42,844 bases of DNA from a bacterium (GCA_030428695.1 JAUIEM010000019.1:1-42844), one strand, 5' to 3'. Shown: positions 1-8,112, counted from the first letter of the stretch. A program made the numbers and translations. Notes: generated by a model not told the origin, from the sequence alone.

Positions 1-1656
1 CAGCATGTTCAGCGCGTCTTCCGGGGAGCACACCATCGGCTCGCCGCGCCGGTTCAGGCTGGTGTTGATCAGCACGGGCACGCCGGTGCGGGCCTTGAAG
101 CGGCTCAAGAGCTCGTGGAAGCGCGGGTTGGTCTGTTGGCTGACCGTCTGCGGCCGGCAGGAGCCGTCGACGTGCACGACCTCGGGGATCTTCTCCTTCC
201 AGGTCGGCGTCATGTCGAAGCTCAGGGTCATGAAGCGCGAGGGATGCGCGCTGCCGAGGACATCCTCCGCGTCCTCTTCGAGCATCGACGGGCAGAAGGG
301 CCGCCACTTCTCGCGGAACTTGATGCGCTGGTTGATCTCGTCGGAGGTGCCGGGCACCGTCGGGTTGCCGAGGATGCTGCGGTTGCCGAGGGCGCGCGGT
401 CCGAACTCCATCGCCCCCTGCATCCACGAGATCACCTCGCCCGCGGCGAGCAGCTCGACCGCCCGCCGCATCGTCGCCTCGTCGTCCTCGCGGACGGAGG
501 GGATGCGGAACTTGTGCAGCGCGGCCTCGATCGCCGCGTCGTCGTACTCCGGCCCGTAGTAGGCGTGGACCATCGGCTCGATCGCGATCCCGCGCTGCCA
601 GGCGACGTACGAGGCGGCGCCGACCGAGGTTCCCGAGTCGCCCGCCGCCGGCGGCACGTACAGGTGCTCGACCAGGGGATGGGCGAGGATACGCCGGTTC
701 ATGCGCACGTTGAGGGCGCATCCGCCGGCCAGGCACAGGTGCCCGCCGTTGCGCTTCAGGATGTCGGTCAGATGCTCGTCGATCAGCCGCAGCACCATGT
801 CCTCGAGGGCGACCTGGGCGGCGGCGGCGATGTGGATGTAGGGCTCGGACAGCCCCTCGCCCTCGCGGGCCGGGCCCCACAGCTCGACGAGCTCCTTCGG
901 GTAGCGATGGCCCCGGAAGCGGCGCGCCTTCTTGACCCAGACCAGGTCGTCGTTGACCCGGTAGCCGCGCGGCACCGCCTCGATCAGCGGCCCGATCTGG
1001 GCCTTGGTGGGGTCGCCGTAGGCGGACATCCCCATCACCTTGTACTCGCCGTTGTGGTGCTGGAAGCCGAGGAAGTCGGTGACGGTCGCGTAGAACAGGC
1101 CGAGGGAGTCGGGCTCGAGGATCTCGTGCAGCTTGGTGATCTTCCCGCCGCGGCCCTCGGCGACCATCGTCGCGACGAACTCGCCCTTGCCGTCGATGGT
1201 CAGGATCGCGCTGTCTTCGTAGCCCGAGAAGTGGTACGCGCTCGAGGCGTGGGCGAGGTGGTGCTCGACGCACTGGAAGTCGACCTTCTTCGGGTCGATG
1301 CCGACGCTCTGGAGGGCCTTGTGGGCCTTGGCGATGATCTTCCGCCGCCGCTGCCCGCTCTTGATGACGGCCTTGTAGGCGTGGCTGGGCTTGCTGCCGG
1401 CAGTGCGCTTGACGTACTCCCAGCGCTTGGCGGTGTAGGCCTCGTAGCTCCAGGGGTAGGCGACGACGTCGACGTCTTCCGGCGCGAGGCCGCCCTTCTC
1501 GAGCACGAAGCGCAGCGCCTCGGTCGGCAGGGCGTCGATCGCGTGCTTCTTGCGCGTGAAGCGTTCCTCTTCGGCGGCGGCGACCACCTTGCCGTCGCAC
1601 ATCAAGGCCGCGGCCGGATCGTGCTCGAACGCGCAGCCCAGTCCCAGGATGTTCAC
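1..1656 (-). CDS. Carbamoyltransferase, NodU/CmcH/TobZ family (C-terminus cut by window edge)
   Basis: The enzyme should transfer a carbamoyl group from carbamoyl phosphate, through carbamoyl-AMP, to a hydroxyl of a small molecule. The frame is open for all 552 codons to the window edge, so only the last few dozen residues are missing relative to a usual length of about 560-610. The N-terminus (NILGLGCAFEHDPAAAL) is the Kae1/YgjD-like nucleotide-binding fold. The HHLAHA histidine cluster and a TIDGKGE loop follow, and the C-terminal domain shows GPRALGNRSILG and NRRGEP. I chose the GTG start because GAGGAGG lies 7 bases upstream and a near-consensus promoter lies before that. The substrate is unknown: no sugar, antibiotic or Nod-factor genes are adjacent, and the gene looks monocistronic. 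Family assignment is firm; the biological role is not. Confidence 0.9.
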   Translation of the reverse strand, partial: MNILGLGCAFEHDPAAALMCDGKVVAAAEEERFTRKKHAIDALPTEALRFVLEKGGLAPEDVDVVAYPWSYEAYTAKRWEYVKRTAGSKPSHAYKAVIKSGQRRRKIIAKAHKALQSVGIDPKKVDFQCVEHHLAHASSAYHFSGYEDSAILTIDGKGEFVATMVAEGRGGKITKLHEILEPDSLGLFYATVTDFLGFQHHNGEYKVMGMSAYGDPTKAQIGPLIEAVPRGYRVNDDLVWVKKARRFRGHRYPKELVELWGPAREGEGLSEPYIHIAAAAQVALEDMVLRLIDEHLTDILKRNGGHLCLAGGCALNVRMNRRILAHPLVEHLYVPPAAGDSGTSVGAASYVAWQRGIAIEPMVHAYYGPEYDDAAIEAALHKFRIPSVREDDEATMRRAVELLAAGEVISWMQGAMEFGPRALGNRSILGNPTVPGTSDEINQRIKFREKWRPFCPSMLEEDAEDVLGSAHPSRFMTLSFDMTPTWKEKIPEVVHVDGSCRPQTVSQQTNPRFHELLSRFKARTGVPVLINTSLNRRGEPMVCSPEDALNML

Positions 1657-1683
1657 GCGGTAGCCTCCTCGGTTCAGCCCCGC

Positions 1684-1711
1684 ACTGTAGCGCGGCTGCC
1701 GCACAGGTCAA
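1684..1711 (-). promoter_or_regulatory. Sigma70-like promoter of the carbamoyltransferase gene
   Basis: On the minus strand TTGACC (1711-1706) and TACAGT (1689-1684) are separated by 16 bases. The -10 starts 33 bases before the GTG start codon. This is the best -35/-10 pair in the window. It sits just past the stop codon of the upstream aldolase gene, so the carbamoyltransferase probably has its own transcript. Confidence 0.65.
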
Positions 1712-1719
1712 GGGCGCCC

Positions 1720-2406
1720 TCAGGCGCTGACGCACACCCCGCAGGCGTTGCACAGCCCCGGCCGCGGCGCGCCTCCCGCCGCTTCCCGCGCCTCCAGCCG
1801 GCGCAGCACCTCGGCCTGCGGCAGCACCTGGCCGAAGCCGCGGGCGGCGAGCCCGACCTTCGCCGTGTGCTCGAGGCGCTCGAGGCGGTCGTAGCAGGTG
1901 CGCAGGTCGGGGCCGACGGTCAGCGAGCCGTGGCGCGCCATCATCACCGCCTCGTGGCTGGCGAGGAAGGGGGCGACGGCGTCCGGGCAGGCCTGGGTGC
2001 CGGGCGTCGAGTACTCCGCCGTCGCGACCGGGCCGAGGTCGGCGTAGAGCTCCGGCAGCAGGCACTGGGTCAGGGGCAGACCGGCGACCGAGAACGCGAT
2101 CGCGGTCGGCGGATGGGCGTGGATCACCGCCCGCACGTCCGGCCGCGCCCGGTAGCAGACCAGGTGCAGCGGCAGCTCGGAGGTCGGCTTCAGGCCCGGG
2201 GCACCCTCGACCACCCGGCCGTCGTCGTCGACCACGATCAGCTGCTCGGGGACCAGGCTGCCCTTCGACACCGCGCTCGGCGTCAGCAGCAGCCGCCCGG
2301 GAGCGAGCCGCAGGCTGAGGTTGCCGTCGGTGCCGACGACCAGGTGACGGGCGTAGAGCTGGCGGCAGAAGGCGACCATCTCTTCGCGGGCGCGGGTGGC
2401 GTTCAT
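1720..2406 (-). CDS. Class II aldolase/adducin family protein (fuculose-phosphate aldolase-like)
   Basis: A 228-residue cytosolic protein of the zinc-dependent class II aldolase family, whose best-known members split fuculose- or rhamnulose-1-phosphate into dihydroxyacetone phosphate and lactaldehyde. Visible family motifs are GTDGNLS near residue 26, TSELPLH (candidate catalytic Glu), HAHPP (two zinc-binding His) and ARHGSLTVG (third His). The protein therefore looks catalytically complete. Oddly, it ends in GLCNACGVCVSA, a CxxCxxC cluster not needed for the aldolase fold. Similar enzymes occur beside bacterial microcompartment genes in Planctomycetes, but no shell protein is in this window. 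The sugar substrate cannot be read from the sequence. The gene points the same way as the carbamoyltransferase, which has its own promoter. Confidence 0.85.
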   Translation of the reverse strand: MNATRAREEMVAFCRQLYARHLVVGTDGNLSLRLAPGRLLLTPSAVSKGSLVPEQLIVVDDDGRVVEGAPGLKPTSELPLHLVCYRARPDVRAVIHAHPPTAIAFSVAGLPLTQCLLPELYADLGPVATAEYSTPGTQACPDAVAPFLASHEAVMMARHGSLTVGPDLRTCYDRLERLEHTAKVGLAARGFGQVLPQAEVLRRLEAREAAGGAPRPGLCNACGVCVSA

Positions 2407-2482
2407 GCAGGGAAGTTCGCAGATGGCGGCCGGATGGGCAAGGACCGGGCGAAATCGCTTTTCGTGCCGCCCGGCGAGCGGC

Positions 2483-2488
2483 TAGACT
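2483..2488 (+). promoter_or_regulatory. Candidate -10 box (TAGACT)
   Basis: TAGACT lies 33 bases before the ATG at 2516. TTTTCG sits 18 bases upstream as a weak -35. The hexamer and spacing match the recurring -10 class described in the findings. Confidence 0.45.
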
Positions 2489-2515
2489 CGGGCAGGACGC
2501 GTCCCGGAGGAAGTC

Positions 2516-3151
2516 ATGGGCGTCAGCGTCGTCGGAATCTGCCTGCTCGCCACCGTCGTGCTCGTCGTCCTCGGCCTCGGGATCGCGCTGCTCGTGCGCT
2601 CAGGGGGCGGGGATGGCGGGCGGAAGCGGTTCGCGGTGTTCGCGATCAGTGGGCTCCTGCTCGTGCTGCTGATCGGCCTCGGCATCTTCGCGGCGATGCA
2701 CTGGCAGGCCCGCGGTTCGACGCTGCGGGAGGTCGTCGTCCACGTCGAGGGCCAGCCGGTCGCCCTGCCGTCGACGCCGATCACCGAGCACCCCGGCCCC
2801 GCGCGCTCGGCGCGCTTCGGCGAGCTGGCGCCGAGCGAGACCGAGCGCATCCGCGTCGATCCGTGGCTCGAGCTCGAGTACGTCAACGACCTCGGCGAGG
2901 TCTGGCTCGAGGTCGACTACGACCTGCACCTCACCTACGCGATCGGTCCGGACGGGAAGCCGACCTGGATCGTCGCCAACGCCGACCACGCCGCGAGCGG
3001 CGGCCTGAGCTGGAGCTACGACCTGCTCCTGCGCTACGAGCCGGCCGACCAGACCCTGTGCGCCGACATCCTGGTCGGCGGCGATCAGCCCGAAGCGCTG
3101 CTGCACCTACGCTACCGCGTCGGCCCGGACGGCCTCGAGCGGCTGCCCTGA
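2516..3151 (+). CDS. Small membrane protein of unknown function
   Basis: I do not recognise a family. The 211-residue product has two hydrophobic helices, about residues 4-27 and 39-61, joined by a short Gly/Arg/Lys-rich loop. A soluble C-terminal part of about 150 residues follows, acidic and rich in aromatic residues (LEYVNDLGEVWLEVDYDLHL), as in small beta-rich domains. The start is supported by GGAGG 8 bases upstream of the ATG and by a TAGACT box before it. The gene is divergent from the aldolase and convergent with the phosphatase/macro gene. The gap to the latter is filled by palindromic repeats, and the gene appears monocistronic. Confidence 0.75.
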   Translation: MGVSVVGICLLATVVLVVLGLGIALLVRSGGGDGGRKRFAVFAISGLLLVLLIGLGIFAAMHWQARGSTLREVVVHVEGQPVALPSTPITEHPGPARSARFGELAPSETERIRVDPWLELEYVNDLGEVWLEVDYDLHLTYAIGPDGKPTWIVANADHAASGGLSWSYDLLLRYEPADQTLCADILVGGDQPEALLHLRYRVGPDGLERLP

Positions 3152-3210
3152 GCTACTTTCCTTCGCATGGGTTCTGTCCCGGAGGTGGACGTCGTTTCGC
3201 GGCCAACGAC

Positions 3211-3231
3211 GGGAGGGGGTGAACCCCTCCC
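3211..3231. repeat. Palindromic repeat copy A (GGGAGGGG arms)
   Basis: GGGAGGGG and CCCCTCCC form a perfect 8-bp stem around GTGAA. It belongs to the same family as the GGGCGGGG copies, in inverted orientation relative to the next copy. The region lies between two convergent genes, where such a hairpin could end transcription from both sides. Short ORFs reading through it are artefacts of the repeat. Confidence 0.8.
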
Positions 3232-3240
3232 CTACCTCGG

Positions 3241-3360
3241 TGTGTACGTCCTTTCCGGGGGTAGGGGCGGGGTTTACCCCCGCCCGCCGGACCGGGACTC
3301 GGTGTACGTTTTTTCCGGGGGTAGGGGCGGGGTTTACCCCCGCCCGCCGGACCGGGACGG
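3241..3360. repeat. Tandem 60-bp duplication carrying palindromic repeat copies B and C
   Basis: Two consecutive 60-base units (3241-3300 and 3301-3360) are nearly identical. Each contains GTAGGGGCGGGGTTTACC followed by CCCGCCC. The stem is GGGCGGGG/CCCCGCCC around TTTAC, for example 3265-3272 with 3278-3285. The differences are confined to the unit edges and two bases before the TTCC, so the duplication looks recent. Confidence 0.9.
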
Positions 3361-3381
3361 ACACTACGCTGAGGTCGAGAA

Positions 3382-5019
3382 CTACAGCTGCGCCAGGTCC
3401 AACACCGCCCCACCCCGGCGGCGCGCCTCCGCGTCGGCAGGGGAGTCGCCGCCCTGCCACAGGTTGAGGATCACCTCGAAGCCCGCCGGCGCACAGCCGT
3501 CCGCCTCGGCGAGCGCCCAGGCGATCGCGGCGTGGATCTCCTCGTGCGGGTTGCCGAACACCCCGCCGCCGATCAGGGTCAGCACGACCGTGCGCCTGCC
3601 GAGGCTGATCGCCCCGAGCAGGGTGCCGAGGTAGGCCGCCCGCAACAGCGGCCGGCAGGCGGCCCGCAAGGCGGGGGAAGAAGCGCTGTAGCCGCCGAGG
3701 GCGAGGCTCGAGGTCAGCACCTGGCCGATGCGCGGCCGCGGCTCCGGCACGGGTCCACCCCAGCCCCCGCCGAGCGCGACCTCGACGCCGTCGTGCAGGC
3801 CGACGCAGAGCTTCCCGAAGCGCTCCTCGAGGTGTCCGGCGAGGGCCTCCGGCCGGGCGATGCCCGAAGCCATCAGGTAGCCGTCACGCACCTGGCCGAT
3901 CGCCGGGTCGAGGGCTTCGCCGAGGAAGTCCAGCCGGCCGCCGGGCCCCTGCACGAAGCGCCCCTCCGGACCCGGCGCTGCGTAGTGGCGCAGGAAGGTG
4001 CCGGGGAAGGCGGAGACCGAGGCCCGCGGCCCCTGGGTGTTGTCGTGGACGTAGCGCGCGATCGGCACGATGTGCGCCCCCGGCGCCTCGAGGCCGTTGA
4101 ACTGCGAGGCGACCTGGAACAGGCTGCCCGGGCCGGCGGCGGCCTGCAGCGCGCCGATGTCCGCGAGCGGGTGGGGGCCCTTCAGCACCGAGTAGCGCAC
4201 CGTGTGCCCGCTCCGCGGGACGCGCCGCCGCAGCTCCTCGATCGACACCTGCTCGAAGCGCCCGGCCGCCCAGCGCTGGCCGTCGGCCTCCAGGGTCGCG
4301 TAGCCCCGCGCGTCGAAGCGGAAGGCCGCGCCGGGGTCGGCGGCGACTTCCCGCTCGACGCGGCGCAGCTGCTCCGCGGCGAGCGCCCGCGGGTTCCCCG
4401 GAGCGTCGGCCAGGCGCCCCAGCGCGGCGAGCAGCCCGAGGGCACCGGCGGGCCGGCCGAGCCGCTCCGGCCGCGGCCGCCCGGCCCAGGCGCGGATGAA
4501 GGCCTTCTGGACGCCGTGCTCCGGGCTGTTCGGGTCGCGCTCCCGGGCGAGGATGGCGAGGGCCTCGTCGGGGGACTTTCCGTTCTGCACCAGCAGGCAG
4601 CCGGTGATCGTGCCCGCCCGGCCGAGGCCGCCAGCGCAGTGGACGACGACGTTCTCCCCCGCCCGCAGGTGCCCCTCGATCGCAGCGAGCAGGCGCGCGA
4701 CGGCGTCCGTGTCCGGCGGGACGTCGCCGTCCCTGATCGGCAGGCGGTAGACCCGGAAGCCGCGCGTCCGCGTCGCTTCCATGTAGTCGGGGATGTTCAG
4801 GGAGGTCAGCTCGTGCTCCTCGAGCAGGCAGACCAGCACGTCGACCCGCCCGCGCAGCCGCTCGAGGTCGGCCGCGAGGTCGCGCTCCCAGCGGCCGGCG
4901 CTGTACAGCCGGTCCTGATGTTTGCCGGGGGCGAGGGTGACCCCGTACTTGCCCCGGAAGGGCAGGCCGGAGATCCAGTCGACGTAGAGCGGGTCGGTGA
5001 CGCTGGTGCGGATCGGCAT
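3382..5019 (-). CDS. Dual-specificity phosphatase fused to a macro-like domain
   Basis: A 545-residue fusion. The first ~170 residues are a CDKN3-type tyrosine/dual-specificity phosphatase: the P-loop HCAGGLGRAGT holds nucleophile C128 and R134, and the PIRDGD segment offers the general-acid Asp. From about residue 275 the protein resembles a macro-like fold, with FQVASQFNGLE, a DNTQGP segment and a Gly-rich VVLTLIGGGVFGNP loop near the end of the kind that holds ADP-ribose in macro domains. This suggests removal of a phosphate from an ADP-ribose or nucleotide-type substrate, but that is inference. I chose the ATG at 5019 because GGAGG lies 8 bases upstream; an earlier in-frame start at 5067 has no such site. 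It follows the transporter gene on the same strand, about 55 bases downstream. Confidence 0.75.
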   Translation of the reverse strand: MPIRTSVTDPLYVDWISGLPFRGKYGVTLAPGKHQDRLYSAGRWERDLAADLERLRGRVDVLVCLLEEHELTSLNIPDYMEATRTRGFRVYRLPIRDGDVPPDTDAVARLLAAIEGHLRAGENVVVHCAGGLGRAGTITGCLLVQNGKSPDEALAILARERDPNSPEHGVQKAFIRAWAGRPRPERLGRPAGALGLLAALGRLADAPGNPRALAAEQLRRVEREVAADPGAAFRFDARGYATLEADGQRWAAGRFEQVSIEELRRRVPRSGHTVRYSVLKGPHPLADIGALQAAAGPGSLFQVASQFNGLEAPGAHIVPIARYVHDNTQGPRASVSAFPGTFLRHYAAPGPEGRFVQGPGGRLDFLGEALDPAIGQVRDGYLMASGIARPEALAGHLEERFGKLCVGLHDGVEVALGGGWGGPVPEPRPRIGQVLTSSLALGGYSASSPALRAACRPLLRAAYLGTLLGAISLGRRTVVLTLIGGGVFGNPHEEIHAAIAWALAEADGCAPAGFEVILNLWQGGDSPADAEARRRGGAVLDLAQL

Positions 5020-5074
5020 GGGAGAGCCTCCAAGGAGTGTGTCACCAGGAGAAGACCCCGCGCCCACCGATCTT

Positions 5075-5812
5075 TCAGAGGTTGTGCTCTTCCTGCGTCT
5101 CGATCTGCAGGTAGGCGCCGAGCCACCTCACCCCGAGGTAGAACGGGATCGTGTCGAGCGCCGCGCAGGTGACCTTGAACACGTAGCCGGCGCCGATGTA
5201 GGTCCACAGCTGCGGCCAGATCGCCGCCGCCGCGTCGATCGGCAGGCCGTCGGCGTAGAAGTGGGTGATCGTGATCACGCAGAAGGTGTCGACGAACTGG
5301 CTGACCATCGTCGAGCCGTTGTTCCTGAGCCAGAGGTGCTTGCCCTTCGTCAGCCGCTTCCAGAAGTGGAACAGGTAGACGTCGCAGAACTGCGCCGCCA
5401 TGTACGCGAGCATCGACGCGACCGTGCCGCTGAAGGCGAGGGTGCGGATGCGGAAGAAGACGGGCTCGTCGGCGCCTTCGGGGTAGCCCTGCAGGCCGCC
5501 GACCCAGAGGATGAACAGCAGCCACAGGTTGAGCATCAGCCCGACCCAGACCAGGAAGTTCGCGCGCTTGCGCCCGTACAGCTCGGAGATGAAGTCGGTG
5601 CACAGGAAGGTGATCGGGTAGGGCAGGACGCCGACCGCCAGCGGCATCGGGATCGTCAGCCCGAGGATGGTGAAGCTGAAGTCGAGGAAGTGGGTGACGC
5701 CGAGGATGTTCAACATCGTCATCGAGCCGAGGAAGAGCCCCGCGAGCACCAGGAAGACCCGCTCCCGGCGGGCGTGTAGCGCGCTGGCCTCGATCGGATG
5801 CAGCTCGGCCAT
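5075..5812 (-). CDS. yhhQ: Queuosine precursor transporter, YhhQ/VUT-1 family
   Basis: A 245-residue inner-membrane protein with six or so hydrophobic helices. It carries the family signatures LPYPITFLCTDFISELYGRK near residues 62-81 and NNGSTMVSQFVDT near residue 150. Characterised members import preQ0/preQ1 bases for queuosine synthesis in tRNA, and that role is likely here by homology. It starts 3 bases after the stop of the GTPase gene, so it is almost certainly co-transcribed with it. No queuosine synthesis genes are present in the window. Confidence 0.88.
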   Translation of the reverse strand: MAELHPIEASALHARRERVFLVLAGLFLGSMTMLNILGVTHFLDFSFTILGLTIPMPLAVGVLPYPITFLCTDFISELYGRKRANFLVWVGLMLNLWLLFILWVGGLQGYPEGADEPVFFRIRTLAFSGTVASMLAYMAAQFCDVYLFHFWKRLTKGKHLWLRNNGSTMVSQFVDTFCVITITHFYADGLPIDAAAAIWPQLWTYIGAGYVFKVTCAALDTIPFYLGVRWLGAYLQIETQEEHNL

Positions 5813-5815
5813 GCG

Positions 5816-6877
5816 TCAGCCTCCGTGGCGGAACTCGATCACGTCCCCGTCCTGCACGATGTAGGTCTTGCCCTCGAGGCGCACCTTCTTCGCCTCCTTC
5901 GCCTTTTTGATCGAGCCGTGCGCGACGTAGTCTTCCCAGGCGCACACCTCCGCCCGGATGAAGCCGCGCTGGATGTCGCTGTGGATCTTGCCGGCCGCCT
6001 CGACCGCCGAGGTCCCGCGGCGGATCGTCCAGGCCCGCACCTCCTTCGGCCCGGCGGTCAGGAAGCTGTGCAGGTTGAGGTAGGCGTAGCACAGGCGCAA
6101 GAGCCGGCTGCTGACCACCTCCTCGATGCCGAAGTCGCTGAGGAACTCGGCGCGCTCCTCCTCATCGAGCTGCGCGACCTCGGCCTCGAGCCCGGCGCGG
6201 ATCGCGACGGTCACGCTGCGCGGCCGCTCGTCGCTGTCCCACTCCGGCAGGGCGGGCAGGCCGAGGGCATCGATGTCGGCGTCGTCGTCGACGTTGACCA
6301 GCATGATGCGCGGCTTGAGCGACAGGAGGTTGAAGCCGCGCACGACCTCGAGCTCGTCGTCGGTCAGGTCGATGTCGAGGGCGGAGCGCCCCTCTTCGAG
6401 CGCGGGCTTGAGCTTCTCGAGCACCGGCAGGAAGCCCTGCTTCTCGCGCTGGGCCTTCGACAGGTGGCGGCCGGCCTTGGCGGCGCGCTCGATCTGGCGC
6501 TCGACGACGACCAGGTCGGCGAACACCAGCTCGCTCTCGAGGGCGGCGAGGTCGCGGCGGAAGTCGACCTTGCCCTCGCGGGCGACGACGTTCGGGCTCG
6601 AGAAGCCCATCACGACGCAGACCAGGGCGTCGGAGTCGCGCAGCTCGCCGAAGTACTTGTCGCCGCCGAAGCCGGGGAAGTCGACGAACTGCACCGTCGC
6701 CGGGGTGAACTTCTTCGGCTCGTAGTCGTCGCGCAGCCGCTCGAGCCGCGGATCGGGCACCGGCACCACCCGCACCCGCTTCTCTCCCGGCCGGGCGGGA
6801 TCGGCCCCCGGCCCGGTCAGGGCGTCGAACACCGTCGATTTGCCCGCCATGTCGAATCCGCAGATGCCCAGTTTCAT
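5816..6877 (-). CDS. YchF/Obg-type GTPase with TGS-like C-terminal domain (DUF933)
   Basis: A 353-residue P-loop NTPase of the YchF group. The P-loop is GFDMAGKS (residues 7-14), DFPGFGG supplies the G3 motif, and LVNVDDD stands where YchF has its altered G4. The C-terminus (AWTIRRGTSAVEAAGKIHSD...GDVIEF) is the typical YchF TGS-like domain. The P-loop differs from the usual GLPNVGKS, so this may be a divergent paralogue rather than the housekeeping YchF. The ATG overlaps the stop of the upstream acyltransferase gene (ATGA), so the two are translationally coupled. Known YchF proteins bind ATP or GTP and associate with ribosomes and stress responses. A specific link to the acyltransferase is not established. 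Confidence 0.88.
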   Translation of the reverse strand: MKLGICGFDMAGKSTVFDALTGPGADPARPGEKRVRVVPVPDPRLERLRDDYEPKKFTPATVQFVDFPGFGGDKYFGELRDSDALVCVVMGFSSPNVVAREGKVDFRRDLAALESELVFADLVVVERQIERAAKAGRHLSKAQREKQGFLPVLEKLKPALEEGRSALDIDLTDDELEVVRGFNLLSLKPRIMLVNVDDDADIDALGLPALPEWDSDERPRSVTVAIRAGLEAEVAQLDEEERAEFLSDFGIEEVVSSRLLRLCYAYLNLHSFLTAGPKEVRAWTIRRGTSAVEAAGKIHSDIQRGFIRAEVCAWEDYVAHGSIKKAKEAKKVRLEGKTYIVQDGDVIEFRHGG

Positions 6878-7821
6878 GCCGTCGCTCCCGTGTGCTCGGA
6901 CCAGAAGGGGAAGAAGTTGTGCCATTGCAGGGGGAAGCGCCGCAGCACCGCCTCGAGGTCGGCGACGTAGGCGCGCAGCCACCCCTCCAGCGCGGCGCGG
7001 CGCTCGGAGCGGCGGCCGAAGCGCAGCTCGCGGGCCTCGTGCAGGACGAAATGGTAGCGCAGGGGGCCGCTGCGCATCACGAAGCAGTGCAACAGCGGCG
7101 CCCCGGTCACCGCCGCGACCAGGTAGGGGCCGAGGGGGAAGCGGGCGGGCGCGCCGAGGAAGTCGGCCTCGGCGGTGTGGCGCAGCTCGGAGGCGAGGAA
7201 GCGGTCGCCGTGCATCGCGACGATCTCCCCCCGCGACAGGGCGCTGGCGATCGCGAGCGAGGCGTCGGCCGAGCCGTCCGCGGCGATCAGGCGCTGGCGG
7301 CCCTTGAAGCGCTCGAGGTACTCCCGCGCGACGTCTGCCTCGGCGGTCAGCATCACGATGTTGACCGTCGCGTCGAAGTGCTGCAGGCAGTGGGCGGCGA
7401 CCTCCCAGTTCCCGCAGTGGGCGCTGACCAGGATCAGCCCGCGGCGCGCCGCCAGGGCCCGGGCGATGTGCTTCTCGCCCTCGAAGCTCAGCGAGAAGCG
7501 GTCGCCCTCGCCGCCGATGAAGAACACGCGGTCGATCAGGATCTGCCCGAAGGAGAAGAAGTGGCGGAAGGCGCACAGCAGATTGCGGAAGATCCCGCGC
7601 CGCTCGAGGCCCATCCGCCGCCGGTACTCCGCCGCCGCCCGGGACGCGCGCGGGGCGAAGAACACGAAGTAGAGGGCGACCGGGACCAGGATCGCGTAGC
7701 CGACCCCCAGCCCGAAGGTGCGCAGCACCCACATGTAGGCGCGGTTGCCGACGCCGCCGCGCGAACGCCCGGTCCAGCGCTGGGCCGGCGCGGCTTCGAC
7801 CTTCGCGGCGGTGGCGTTCAC
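6874..7821 (-). CDS. LpxL/HtrB-family acyltransferase
   Basis: A 315-residue membrane-anchored lysophospholipid/lipid A-type acyltransferase. A hydrophobic anchor spans about residues 36-56. The catalytic HX4E motif is AHCGNWE (H135 and E140). The enzyme should move a fatty acyl chain from an acyl carrier protein to a glycolipid or phospholipid at the inner membrane. The GTG start overlaps the TGA of the adjoining ACP gene (GTGA), and its own stop overlaps the GTPase start. ACP and acyltransferase are therefore coupled, which suggests the ACP is its dedicated acyl donor. The acceptor lipid is unknown. Confidence 0.85.
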   Translation of the reverse strand: MNATAAKVEAAPAQRWTGRSRGGVGNRAYMWVLRTFGLGVGYAILVPVALYFVFFAPRASRAAAEYRRRMGLERRGIFRNLLCAFRHFFSFGQILIDRVFFIGGEGDRFSLSFEGEKHIARALAARRGLILVSAHCGNWEVAAHCLQHFDATVNIVMLTAEADVAREYLERFKGRQRLIAADGSADASLAIASALSRGEIVAMHGDRFLASELRHTAEADFLGAPARFPLGPYLVAAVTGAPLLHCFVMRSGPLRYHFVLHEARELRFGRRSERRAALEGWLRAYVADLEAVLRRFPLQWHNFFPFWSEHTGATA

Positions 7822-8069
7822 ACCGAAGACCCGAGCCTGCTCTGGACGGCCTGGTGGATGTCGGACAGGCGGCGCATCGCCTTGGCCTCGCTCTCTTCGA
7901 TGCGGACCTTGAAGCGCTTCTCGATCGCGACGACCAGGTCGACCCCGTCGAGGCTGTCGAGGCCGAGATCGTCGCGCAGGTGGGCGTCGTCTTCCAGGAG
8001 CTCGGGCTCGATCTCGAACCCCTCGATCATGATCTCGCGCACACCCGCGACGATGTCCTCGAAGCTCAC
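7818..8069 (-). CDS. Acyl carrier protein
   Basis: An acidic protein of 83 residues with the phosphopantetheine attachment site LGLDSLDGVDL (S39 in this numbering). I prefer the GTG start at 8069 because GAGAGG lies 7-8 bases upstream and the length then matches ordinary ACPs. An in-frame ATG at 8105 would add 12 Gly/Arg-rich residues and leave almost no leader after the promoter. It is the first gene of the ACP-acyltransferase-GTPase-transporter run. It is probably not the housekeeping ACP, since no fabD, fabG or fabF is nearby. Confidence 0.88.
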   Translation of the reverse strand: MSFEDIVAGVREIMIEGFEIEPELLEDDAHLRDDLGLDSLDGVDLVVAIEKRFKVRIEESEAKAMRRLSDIHQAVQSRLGSSV

Positions 8070-8112
8070 TTCCGACCTCTCCCCACGTCCGTCCCGTCCG
8101 TCCAAAGCCCGC

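Noticed and set aside
115..3222. Long open frame on the plus strand through the carbamoyltransferase and aldolase genes
   Set aside because: It is antisense to two genes with clear family motifs. Its Arg/Asp/Val/Ala-rich composition is what GC-rich antisense frames give.
3211..3360. CRISPR array
   Set aside because: The repeats are palindromic and of two arm types, with no regular spacers; one pair is a plain tandem duplication. No cas gene is present.
3107..3467. Short ORFs with repeated AGVNPAP or AGFTPARR segments
   Set aside because: They are translations of the palindromic repeats in different frames. The same peptides recur wherever the repeat occurs.
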